Source: Fodinibius sediminis (GTDB lineage Bacteria; Bacteroidota; Rhodothermia; Balneolales; Balneolaceae). Taken from it: a stretch of 64,000 nucleotides of DNA. The notes beneath the pieces are model-generated. The model searched no databases, was not told where the DNA came from, and worked only from the letters and a program-made list of their open reading frames with translations. Below, in pieces: positions 56,278 through 64,000 of the stretch (position 1 is the stretch's first letter; each line of letters starts with the position of its first letter). The position numbers and the translations under genes are program-made. Location of the stretch: contig NZ_FXTH01000009.1 in the NCBI RefSeq assembly GCF_900182555.1, positions 124,001 to 188,000 of the forward strand. Reading direction: 5' to 3'.

Positions 56278-57612
56278 TCAGGTCGTAAGTTGTGAGTCTA
56301 ATTGACGTTCGGTGTATTTGTGGACTTCATCCACCAGCAGCTTCTGAACTGAATCCACCGCAATGTTTTCAATGGTTTCCAGGGCGAACGCATAAATAAG
56401 CAGCTCTCTTGCCTGCTGGTCATTCAGTCCCCGGCTTTTGAGATAAAAAACCTCATCTTCCTCGAGCTGCCCCACCGTTGCACCGTGTGTACAGACTACA
56501 TCGTCAGCAAAAATCTCAAGCTGGGGCTTGGTATTCACCAGCCCTTTGCGGGAAAGCAGAAGGTTTCTGTTTTCCTGGAAAGAGTCAATCTTCTGGGCAT
56601 CCTTGCGGACAAAAATCTTGCCGTTGAATACCGAGTGGGCCTTCCCGTTAATCACGCATTTATGAAGCTGGTGGCTTTCGGCATGCGAGAAGCGGTGATC
56701 CATCACAGAGTGGGTATCAGATACCTGGTCGCCATCGATCAGGACCAGCCCGTCCACCGTAAATTCCACTTCTTCATCCCGCTGTGAAATCCGCGGCTCG
56801 TTGCGGGAAAGCTTGGCGCCGAGCGTAATGGTATACGATTCATAGTTGGCGTGCTTAGCCACAAAAGCTCCTGTACGGGCAACATGAATGGCTTCCTTGC
56901 TTTCGCGCTGGATCTTGGTATGCTTTACAAACGCTTTTTCCTCAAGGTTGACCTCAAATACGGGGAGGTTAAAGTACTTGTTGTTGCCAAGGCCAATATA
57001 GTCTTCAACAATGGTGATTTCTGAATTGGCATCGGCCAAAACCAGGCTTCGCGAGGTGGCAAAGTAATTCACCTCGGCATCGGTCTGTACAAACAACAGA
57101 TGGACCGGGGTATCCACTTTAAGGCCCTCGGGCACATGAATGAAAACACCATCTGACAGGAATGCGGCATTAAATGAAGAAAAGACATCGCCCTCAAAAT
57201 TGCCGTATTTTCCCAGATGTTCTTTTACCAGAGGATGGTCCTCAGAAGCAAAATCAGCCAGATTGCCAATCTCCACCTCCTCCGGCAACGCCTCGGTGGA
57301 AGAATGTTTTTCCGAAAATGAGCCGTTTACAAAAACCATGCGGGCGCCTTCACTCTCCGGCAGATAGTGCTCACTGATATCCGGAAGAGAGACTTCCATG
57401 CCGTCCGCCAGCTGGTAATTGTCGGAATACAGGTCCCGCAGACTGATGAATCGCCAGTCCTCATCCTTGCGATGTGGAAAAGGGGTATTCCGAACCTCAT
57501 CAGCCGCCTTCAGGCGTACCTCGTCTAAAAATTGCGATTTTCCGTTCAATGATCCCTGAAAATCAAGGAGATCCTGCAAAAAAGTTTGTTTTGTCTGCTT
57601 CAATTTTGTCAT
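56278..57612 (-). CDS. sufD: SufD, SufBCD scaffold subunit
   Basis: 444 residues with a right-handed beta-helix middle part and the C-terminal motif ADDVVCTHGATVGQL...LKSRGL shared with SufB/SufD. Start: the ATG at 57612 leaves 4 nt after sufC, whereas the longer frame from 57633 would overlap sufC by 17 nt; I prefer 57612. SufD works with SufB and SufC in iron acquisition for the cluster. Confidence 0.95.
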   Translation of the reverse strand: MTKLKQTKQTFLQDLLDFQGSLNGKSQFLDEVRLKAADEVRNTPFPHRKDEDWRFISLRDLYSDNYQLADGMEVSLPDISEHYLPESEGARMVFVNGSFSEKHSSTEALPEEVEIGNLADFASEDHPLVKEHLGKYGNFEGDVFSSFNAAFLSDGVFIHVPEGLKVDTPVHLLFVQTDAEVNYFATSRSLVLADANSEITIVEDYIGLGNNKYFNLPVFEVNLEEKAFVKHTKIQRESKEAIHVARTGAFVAKHANYESYTITLGAKLSRNEPRISQRDEEVEFTVDGLVLIDGDQVSDTHSVMDHRFSHAESHQLHKCVINGKAHSVFNGKIFVRKDAQKIDSFQENRNLLLSRKGLVNTKPQLEIFADDVVCTHGATVGQLEEDEVFYLKSRGLNDQQARELLIYAFALETIENIAVDSVQKLLVDEVHKYTERQLDSQLTT

Positions 57613-57616
57613 TTGC

Positions 57617-58399
57617 TTAGTTCTGTTCACCATTTACAGATACTGCTACTTCTTCGTGCAACCAGTCGTACCCCTGCTCTTCAAGTTTGAGCGCAAGGTC
57701 TTTCTCGCCTGACTTGGCAATCTTGCCGTCAATCATCACATGGACAAAGTCCGGCTGCACATAATCGAGAATCCGCTGGTAGTGCGTCACCATTACAACA
57801 GATTTCTCCTCATCTGCAATCTGGTTGATGCCGTTGGCCACAATCTTAAGGGCATCGATATCAAGTCCTGAATCGGTTTCATCCAGAAATGAAAGTTTCG
57901 GATTCAATACGGCCATCTGAAAAATTTCATTGCGCTTTTTTTCACCTCCGCTGAAACCGGCATTGACGCTGCGCTCCAGAAATTCTGGCTTCATGTCAAC
58001 CAGTTGAAGTTTTTCATGAGCATAATCTTCAAACTCAAGGGGATCCAGCTCTTCGCGGCCCTGCTCTTTGGCAATGGTATTGAGAGCCTGACGAAGCAGA
58101 TTCTTATTGGTTACGCCCGGTACTTCAACAGGGTACTGGAACGCTAGGAAAATACCCTTGTGAGCTCTTTCATCGGGGTCCAGTTCAAGAATGCTCTCCC
58201 CCTCGAAAAGGATGTCCCCCTGGGTAACCTCATATGCTTCATGGCCGGCTACCACTTTGGACAGCGTGCTCTTTCCGCTTCCATTGGGACCCATAATGGC
58301 ATGGATCTCGCCTTTTCCAATCGTAAGGTTAACTCCTTTAAGGATCTTTTCTGAAGGATCCTCTGCTACGCAAACATGTAAGTCTTTAATTTCTAACAC
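57617..58399 (-). CDS. sufC: SufC ATPase
   Basis: ABC-type ATPase of the SufBCD complex, 260 residues. Walker [10 protein letters not shown] (from residue 36), signature [10 protein letters not shown], then the Walker B-like [12 protein letters not shown] and VTHYQR. The SufC-type DETDSGLD sequence separates it from transporter ATPases. It lies between sufB and sufD. Confidence 0.96.
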   Translation of the reverse strand: MLEIKDLHVCVAEDPSEKILKGVNLTIGKGEIHAIMGPNGSGKSTLSKVVAGHEAYEVTQGDILFEGESILELDPDERAHKGIFLAFQYPVEVPGVTNKNLLRQALNTIAKEQGREELDPLEFEDYAHEKLQLVDMKPEFLERSVNAGFSGGEKKRNEIFQMAVLNPKLSFLDETDSGLDIDALKIVANGINQIADEEKSVVMVTHYQRILDYVQPDFVHVMIDGKIAKSGEKDLALKLEEQGYDWLHEEVAVSVNGEQN

Positions 58400-58456
58400 G
58401 TTAATCTATTCCTCTAAAATTTATTTGATAGTTTAAAATGGTTTGACGCTGACTCG

Positions 58457-59905
58457 TTATCCTACACTGCCTTCCAGCTTGATGCCCAGAAGCTTATCGG
58501 CCTCAACAGCAAACTCCATGGGCAGCTCTTTCAACACTTCTTTACAGAAACCATTGACGATCAGCGAGATAGCGTCATCTTCATCCATGCCCCGCTGCTG
58601 CAGGTAAAAGATCTGATCTTCGCCCACACGGCTGGTACTGGCTTCATGCTCAACCTTAGCTGTAGGATTGGCTGATTCGATATACGGAAATGTATGGGCT
58701 CCACAGGTTTGACCAATTAGCATGGAGTCGCATACAGAGTAATTCTGGGCGTTGTCGGCCCGGGGACTTATTTTCACCTGTCCACGGTAACTGTTGTTCG
58801 ATTCGCCGGCAGAAATACCTTTTGAAATGATGGTGCTCTTGGTGTTCTTGCCAACGTGGATCATTTTAGTACCCGTATCGGCCTGTTGCCTGTTATTGGT
58901 AACGGCCACGGAGAAAAACTCTCCTATGGAATTATCTCCCTGCATGATGACACTCGGATACTTCCAGGTTATGGCCGAGCCGGTTTCAACCTGGGTCCAG
59001 GAGATCTTGGAATTGTCCCCGCGGCAATGGCCACGCTTGGTGACAAAGTTGAAAATACCACCCTTGCCCTTTTCATCACCGGAATACCAGTTCTGAATGG
59101 TCGAGTATTTGATTTCAGCATTTTCCAGTGCTACAAGCTCAACCACAGCAGCGTGGAGCTGATTTTCCTGGTACATGGGAGCAGTACAGCCTTCAAGATA
59201 GCTCACATGGCTGTTGTCCTCACAAATAATCAGGGTACGTTCGAACTGCCCCGACTGCATATTGTTAATTCGGAAATAGGTGGAAAGCTCCATGGGGCAT
59301 ACCGTATCTTCGGGCACATACACAAACGAACCATCAGAAAATACGGCCGAGTTCAGTGCCGCGTAGAAGTTGTCTCCCTTCGGCACCACCGAACCCAAAT
59401 ATTCCTTAACCAGCTCCGGGTGATCCTGAATTGCCTCCGAAATGGAGCAAAATATTACGCCCGCTTCGGCAAGTTTCTCCTTGAAGGTCGTAAAAATTGA
59501 TTCACTGTCGAATACTGCATCTACGGCAATACCCTGCAACTGCTTTTGCTCTTGGAGCGGAATCCCCAGCTTTTCATAGGTTTCAATAATTTCGGGATCT
59601 ACATCATCAAGGCTTTCAGGCTTTTTACCATTGTTTTTCTTGGTCGCCGAATAGTACTGCACCTTGTCAAAATCAGGGGTCTGATACTCTACGTTGGGCC
59701 ATTCGGGCTCTTCCATCTGCTTCCATTTTTCATACGCTTCCAAACGGAATTCGGTCACCCATTCCGGCTCATTTTTCCGGCGGGAAATCTCACGGATAAT
59801 ATCCTCGTTGATACCCGTGGGAAAATCTTCATATTCAACATCCGTGGTAAAGCCATACTTGTACTCACCACCGACCATCGATTCAAGTGCTTCAGTTTCA
59901 CTCAT
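58457..59905 (-). CDS. sufB: SufB scaffold protein
   Basis: Core scaffold on which the iron-sulfur cluster is built. 482 residues; [21 protein letters not shown]-like and SVCDSMLIG motifs with the conserved cysteine and [17 protein letters not shown] are all present. First gene of the SUF operon, with a palindrome 77 nt before its start. Confidence 0.96.
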   Translation of the reverse strand: MSETEALESMVGGEYKYGFTTDVEYEDFPTGINEDIIREISRRKNEPEWVTEFRLEAYEKWKQMEEPEWPNVEYQTPDFDKVQYYSATKKNNGKKPESLDDVDPEIIETYEKLGIPLQEQKQLQGIAVDAVFDSESIFTTFKEKLAEAGVIFCSISEAIQDHPELVKEYLGSVVPKGDNFYAALNSAVFSDGSFVYVPEDTVCPMELSTYFRINNMQSGQFERTLIICEDNSHVSYLEGCTAPMYQENQLHAAVVELVALENAEIKYSTIQNWYSGDEKGKGGIFNFVTKRGHCRGDNSKISWTQVETGSAITWKYPSVIMQGDNSIGEFFSVAVTNNRQQADTGTKMIHVGKNTKSTIISKGISAGESNNSYRGQVKISPRADNAQNYSVCDSMLIGQTCGAHTFPYIESANPTAKVEHEASTSRVGEDQIFYLQQRGMDEDDAISLIVNGFCKEVLKELPMEFAVEADKLLGIKLEGSVG

Positions 59906-60299
59906 AACTTGACTTCAATTATTTTTAGGGTGCTAAACTCGTTAATTACAAAAAAGGTAAATATGTTGTTCCTATATTAACTTAGACCAAGTCTAAAAAC
60001 CGGTCTGCTCTCCCTGTCCGCATGGTTTGATTATAAGGGGATCACAGAGAACTCATAATATAAACAAACTTACAAGCAAGGTAAACTCTATTAATGGCTC
60101 AATACATATTTTACGGCTTATTTCTGTTTTAGAATATCCTCATTAAAAGGAAAGCATGCCAATTGAAAAGGATTATGTGCGATATAAGCACACACTATCA
60201 AAGGTATTATCACCTCTGTTTCTAATGACCATTCCATCCCTCCTGCCTTTAAACGCTATGCTCAGACTATGAGCCTGGCTTTTAAAGGGGTTCGAGCGG
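59906..60299. other. Intergenic region with the SUF promoter and DMT gene end
   Basis: AT-rich stretch of about 390 bp. It carries the SUF promoter region with the palindrome listed separately. No coding frame or RNA gene is recognised; the part from 60000 to 60299 shows nothing identifiable. Confidence 0.5.
59982..59996. promoter_or_regulatory. Candidate operator of the SUF operon
   Basis: TTAGACCAAGTCTAA is a perfect palindrome of 6-bp arms with a 3-bp centre, 77 bp upstream of sufB. Fe-S regulators of the Rrf2 type (IscR, SufR) bind palindromes at such places, but this exact sequence is not one I can name. No regulator gene is in the window. Confidence 0.5.
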
Positions 60300-61157
60300 T
60301 CAAATCAAGATCCATATTGCCACTAGTGCAACGCAGATACCGGACCATTGTTTTACAGAAACTCGGTCATTCCACAAAAAAAGGCCCAGGAAAGTACCAC
60401 CTAATACGTTGATCACATTAACCACCGGGAAAGCGATGGCACCGGCCATTCCATCCAGGGCATACATCAGGAATACGGCTGAATAGAGGTTCGGGAGACC
60501 GATGAGCATCCCCATTTTTACCTCGTCCCTGCTTACCAGTGTCCCCTTCCTCATCAATACAACCACCAGTCCGATAATAAACGCACACAGAAAAACCCAG
60601 GCCATAAATATCGTTTCACTAAAAACGGTGCTTAACTCTTCGTTATAAATTTTCAGCGAGGAATCTGCCAGTCCGGTGAGTATGAAGACAGTTGGGAGAA
60701 GCCATGAAGCATAAAAGTTTCCAATTCTTATGGTTTTAGTATGTGGCACAAGAAGAAAAAGAGCCCCGAACACCAGGACGACGCCCGATATTTTTGTCCC
60801 GCTCATCGTCTCATCGTAGACCATGATCGAAAGTAGTACGGGAATCAGCAGCGACAAGCGCATGGCAGCAATGGTAACTCCTATGCCATTGGCATGGACA
60901 GACTTACTGTAGGCAATAAAATTGGAAATGAAAAATAATCCGATAATCCCACAAAAAAAGAGTACATATTGGTCCGGCAGCCAGTTTATCGGTCCATTGC
61001 TCTCACTAAAACCAACCAGGAAGGCAAAAACGGAAGCACTGGCGTAATTAACAGTCAGGGTATTCAGCGTTCGCAATCCTTCCGCTTCGCTGCGCTTCAG
61101 GAGGTGAGCTACACCCAGCGAGCAGGCTGAACTTAAAAGCAGGTAAAGCAAGACCAT
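60300..61157 (-). CDS. EamA/DMT-family transporter
   Basis: 285 residues with about ten TM segments and two EamA-like halves. Drug/metabolite transporters of this type move small metabolites; the substrate is unknown. It starts 3 nt after the caspase-like gene, so it is probably cotranscribed. Confidence 0.85.
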   Translation of the reverse strand: MVLLYLLLSSACSLGVAHLLKRSEAEGLRTLNTLTVNYASASVFAFLVGFSESNGPINWLPDQYVLFFCGIIGLFFISNFIAYSKSVHANGIGVTIAAMRLSLLIPVLLSIMVYDETMSGTKISGVVLVFGALFLLVPHTKTIRIGNFYASWLLPTVFILTGLADSSLKIYNEELSTVFSETIFMAWVFLCAFIIGLVVVLMRKGTLVSRDEVKMGMLIGLPNLYSAVFLMYALDGMAGAIAFPVVNVINVLGGTFLGLFLWNDRVSVKQWSGICVALVAIWILI

Positions 61158-61160
61158 ATG

Positions 61161-62897
61161 CTAGGGGGCTGTGAACGAAAGCGATCGATCGCCCAAAATC
61201 AACGGCTGCTGGGGACGATCGTGCAATCTTCGGGCGGTATAGGAAATATTGCGCTGTAACAGATCATTGATCCGGCTAATCGAAGTGCGCTGCTGCTGCA
61301 GGGCCCGTGCCACAAAATAGGGAAAAATATGATGTTTCTTATCCTCTCCTCCCGATGAACGGTACAGGTATGATGGCTGGCCGGGCTGATTACCCACCAG
61401 CAATACAGAACCTGGCCGCTGGGTCAGGATGGATGCATGATCTTTCAAGAGCTTGGTCTGCTCGCTTTCCGACAGTTTACGGGGTATCGAACTACTGAAG
61501 TCAACGTCTGCTGCAATAATCTTTTTGGAGGCAGGCAGGGCAGCCAAACGGCTGAAAATGGATCGCAGAGAAATATCACTGGCGGATTTCTCACCCACCG
61601 GCGTAACGTTTTTCAGTGTTAGTTCATGATCATTTTGCAATTCACCATATCCTCCAATATACATAAAAAGCTCCGTACTGTCGTTGACCTCGGAAGCCAT
61701 CTGATCTATTTGCCGATAGATTTCATCCGGGTTTTGAATATCTGTAAGGTGATGAATATGCTCAGCCGAATATCCAAGGGCTTCCACGAGATATTCCGCC
61801 ATCAATCTCCCGTCCCTATGGGTATTTTGCCGTTCAGCCAGAGGGTCAAGGTAATTTTCATTGGTAATAATGAGCGCCCTAGCATTGGGTGTTTTATCTC
61901 TTAAAACCGGGATATTGCTTTCCACATCGATATTACCAAAAGGGACCCGGGGGACTGCCACCACCCTGTCATCCACAGAAAGGTTGGTAGACCGCCAGCT
62001 CAGCTGGGCATCCTTGCTCTGTATGTAATTTTGAGAGATGCCATACCAAACACGGTACCACTGATCATTAACGAGCGTATCAACTCTGATTTGACTGCCA
62101 CGGGTCAAGTCGGCCAGGACATTATCGGGATCGACAACGGGCTCATTCCGTAACTCCGTAAGATCGGTGGTGATCCGGGCATAGGGCTCCAGGATAGATT
62201 CCACCGGATAGCGGTAATGATACATGGAGTCCTGGAATGAGACCCTGATATCAAAGGAACCGGGATCACGATCGGTCAGCTGTAGATCGTTAAACCCCTG
62301 AGCGAGAGGTATTTGAAGCTGTCCATCCGGTATCTGGTCGAGGTTTTCTTCAAAAACAGTGCGTTCACCATACGTTACCAGTACCGTGGCTGGCGAGGAT
62401 TCATCTTCCTTTATATTGATGGTGTCCGTTTCAACTACCGTGCCAGAAGGATTAAGGTATCGCTCTTCTCCTACCGGTCGAGGTTCTCCAACAGGCTTTA
62501 GATTCAAAAAACCCGAGGCGGCCAAAAGTGCTCCTACCGCATTCAGGGTCAAAGACTGTCCTGACCCACCACCGGAATTGGCTGCGTAGAATGCCGCCGC
62601 TGCTCCTGCCAGTCCAAGAGCTACAAAGCCCGGTCGCAAGCGATAGTCCTGGATGCTTCGCTGAACCAGCATCTTCTGAGTGTACTTGTAGGTAGTATGA
62701 GATTTTACATTAAGCCGCAGTATGGGATCGTCGGGGCTCAGCGAATTTGCCACCGATAAAAACTTCTGTTGTTCCAGTACTTCATAATCGGATCGATCGA
62801 TTGCCTGCCGGTCTTTAACCACCCACCTGCCGCTGGTACAGGATGACAGCAGGACCAGCATAATCATATAAAATCCTATGTAGGTCGATTGTTTCAC
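61161..62897 (-). CDS. Caspase-fold lipoprotein with SH3-like domain, catalytic residues lost
   Basis: 578 residues. Lipobox LLSSC near residue 19, a short hydrophobic Gly/Ala-rich stretch near 90-125, a beta-rich part to about 240, an SH3b-like domain at about 245-305 (ITTDLTELRNEP ... QWYRVWYGISQNYIQS), and a caspase (peptidase C14) fold at about 340-520 (ARALIITNENY, HRDGRLMAEYLVEALGY). The usual catalytic His motif YSGHG is YIGGYGE (Tyr417, no His), and the usual DAC motif is ADVDFSS, without cysteine. So it is a pseudoenzyme. It lies 9 nt after an outer-membrane barrel gene. Confidence 0.75.
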   Translation of the reverse strand: MKQSTYIGFYMIMLVLLSSCTSGRWVVKDRQAIDRSDYEVLEQQKFLSVANSLSPDDPILRLNVKSHTTYKYTQKMLVQRSIQDYRLRPGFVALGLAGAAAAFYAANSGGGSGQSLTLNAVGALLAASGFLNLKPVGEPRPVGEERYLNPSGTVVETDTINIKEDESSPATVLVTYGERTVFEENLDQIPDGQLQIPLAQGFNDLQLTDRDPGSFDIRVSFQDSMYHYRYPVESILEPYARITTDLTELRNEPVVDPDNVLADLTRGSQIRVDTLVNDQWYRVWYGISQNYIQSKDAQLSWRSTNLSVDDRVVAVPRVPFGNIDVESNIPVLRDKTPNARALIITNENYLDPLAERQNTHRDGRLMAEYLVEALGYSAEHIHHLTDIQNPDEIYRQIDQMASEVNDSTELFMYIGGYGELQNDHELTLKNVTPVGEKSASDISLRSIFSRLAALPASKKIIAADVDFSSSIPRKLSESEQTKLLKDHASILTQRPGSVLLVGNQPGQPSYLYRSSGGEDKKHHIFPYFVARALQQQRTSISRINDLLQRNISYTARRLHDRPQQPLILGDRSLSFTAP

Positions 62898-62906
62898 AGT
62901 ATAGTA

Positions 62907-64000
62907 TTAAAGAGAAATTATCGCCCCAATACCTATGACATGGCGAAATTTAACGTGTTCCTCGAGACCAGGATGAGAAATCCAGAGCGGGAGGTCATAG
63001 CGAATGATCAACCCGCGCGACTTCCCCAGGTAATCGGGAACATTGATGGATAGCAAAAAACCTGGTCCGGCATCTGCCAATATACGAGATTCCTCCACAG
63101 ATGTCAGTCCCGTGGAAGTACCACTGTCAAAAAACAGATAGGAGCGAAAATCGATGAATTCACCCACGACGGGGATATTTGTTACGGCCCGTCCCAGAGG
63201 ATTTGGGTAATCTAGTTCCATATTCAGTGCGGAGAGGGAAGTATACAGGGGAGCTGCACCGTTGTTTAACTGTTGAATATCCTGGTGCAGGTATCCGCGC
63301 AGGCTGGCTCCTCCCGTCACCTGGATGTTTCCGGACTGCATCCATGCCGGCGGGATGGTTCCCCGCGCCCGCGTCAGCCCACTGTCCATCCAGCGACGTG
63401 CCGACCGCAAGCTGTGCGAAAAACGGTATTCCGGGGGTGTTTCATCGGATGCCAGTCCAGAATAGAGCCGTCCCCTGAACATAAGTGCGTTTGAGAGGGG
63501 AATCCGTTGTTCAAATGAGACCTCAGTACGTATAAATTCCGGGCCAGGCCCCATGATGCTGGCAGCTGCGGACCATGCAAAGACATACCGTCCGGCCCCG
63601 TTTTCTCGGGTCCTCAATAGATTGGCTGAAAACGGGTAGAGCCATTCATCCTGCCACAGCTGACGGTAGAGCAAATAGCTGTCCTCGAAACGATGTTCCG
63701 TCCTCATGCCTAAGGCAAGCTCCGTATAATGGGTTTCGTCGAAACCCGCCTGCCAGCGTTTCTTAAAGGTAAGTCCGTGCGATTGAAATCCCGTTCGGTA
63801 AGAAGTTTCCAGATGTACGTTTGCCTCACTTCCGAAGTCCGACAAGGAAGGAATCGGTTCGGTAAGGGAGAAATAGTAGGAAACCGGGTGATCCGGGAAT
63901 TTTGTTCCCAGCCATACCCCAGTACTCATTCGGTGCGGCCCGTCGCCAAACGTTCCCGGTGTTTCCCCCCTCAGGCGGAGCCCCACCCGTAGCCCGTCAA
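62907..64000 (-). CDS. Outer-membrane beta-barrel protein, C-terminal part (5' truncated)
   Basis: The frame is open to the right edge, so the true start is outside. The visible 364 residues consist of alternating strands with turns such as GAAPLYTSLSALNMELDYPNP, EFIDFRSYLFFDSGTST and GFLLSINVPDYLGKSRGLII, and end in VIGIGAIISL, typical for a barrel C-terminus. It resembles the membrane part of large Bacteroidota surface proteins, but the family cannot be fixed. First gene of the run with the pseudocaspase and DMT genes. Confidence 0.65.
   Translation of the reverse strand, partial: DGLRVGLRLRGETPGTFGDGPHRMSTGVWLGTKFPDHPVSYYFSLTEPIPSLSDFGSEANVHLETSYRTGFQSHGLTFKKRWQAGFDETHYTELALGMRTEHRFEDSYLLYRQLWQDEWLYPFSANLLRTRENGAGRYVFAWSAAASIMGPGPEFIRTEVSFEQRIPLSNALMFRGRLYSGLASDETPPEYRFSHSLRSARRWMDSGLTRARGTIPPAWMQSGNIQVTGGASLRGYLHQDIQQLNNGAAPLYTSLSALNMELDYPNPLGRAVTNIPVVGEFIDFRSYLFFDSGTSTGLTSVEESRILADAGPGFLLSINVPDYLGKSRGLIIRYDLPLWISHPGLEEHVKFRHVIGIGAIISL

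Noticed and set aside
58856-59500. 214-codon plus-strand frame inside sufB
   Set aside because: Antisense shadow of sufB; no domain or start context.
60281-60310. GGGGTTCGAG sequence resembling a tRNA T-arm
   Set aside because: No acceptor, D-arm or anticodon stem could be folded around it, and it runs into the DMT transporter gene.

Overview
The window looks like a chromosomal segment of a Bacteroidota/Balneolota-type Gram-negative bacterium (Fodinibius, Aliifodinibius or Gracilimonas would be typical). This is inferred from the many SPII-type lipoproteins, BamD, SurA, outer-membrane barrels, a large SUF locus with a DUF2480 gene, type 2 IPP isomerase, AraC and CHAT/TPR proteins, and the low use of strong Shine-Dalgarno sites. 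No rRNA, tRNA, CRISPR array or intact insertion sequence was recognised. Both edge genes are cut by the window.

Layout. 1-2785: the end of an outer-membrane receptor, ftsX, and a convergent NYN/LOTUS gene. 2904-8515: a phosphate regulon, with a candidate Pho box, pstS, an attenuator-like terminator, pstC-pstA-pstB-phoU and a phosphate-type porin; a convergent fasciclin gene follows. 9029-20377: an accessory stretch with long AT-rich gaps, a recent 311-bp tandem duplication of a tiny lipoprotein gene, a 1084-residue TPR-CHAT peptidase, a membrane TPR protein, a TPR sensor kinase, an aerolysin/MTX-like protein and relics of decayed genes. 20378-27025: a minus-strand block of an NtrC-type regulator, a KinB-type kinase, two small proteins and a TrkH/TrkA potassium uptake system. 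A sigma-54-like promoter and two tandem palindromes sit between regulator and kinase.

27365-35743: an AraC regulator divergent from a run of secreted or redox proteins (carboxymuconolactone decarboxylase-like, two beta-propellers, flavodoxin, two paralogous NTF2-like proteins, aldo/keto reductase, cupin), with a wrecked Tat-signal aldo/keto reductase inside. 35744-36793 is a gap with decayed frames. 36794-40629: peroxiredoxin, membrane protein, DinB-like protein, NuoI-type ferredoxin and der. 40716-45482: thymidine kinase (behind a strongly structured GC-rich element), nucleoside transporter, a PpiC-like lipoprotein and surA.

45593-53322: housekeeping genes on the minus strand (LD-carboxypeptidase, nadD, bamD, prenyl synthase, fni, GNAT, M15 peptidase, SH3 lipoprotein, SDR). 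53479-59905: the SUF iron-sulfur locus (sufB-C-D-S, nfu, sufA-like, DUF2480) behind a 15-bp palindrome. 60300-64000: a DMT transporter, a caspase-fold lipoprotein that has lost its catalytic pair, and a truncated outer-membrane barrel, in one minus-strand run.

The best leads for new biology are the TPR-CHAT / tandem lipoprotein / MTX-like region, the pseudocaspase operon, the sigma-54 control of the kinase-potassium operon and the structured element before the thymidine kinase gene. All functions are assigned by reading motifs by eye; no database search was run.
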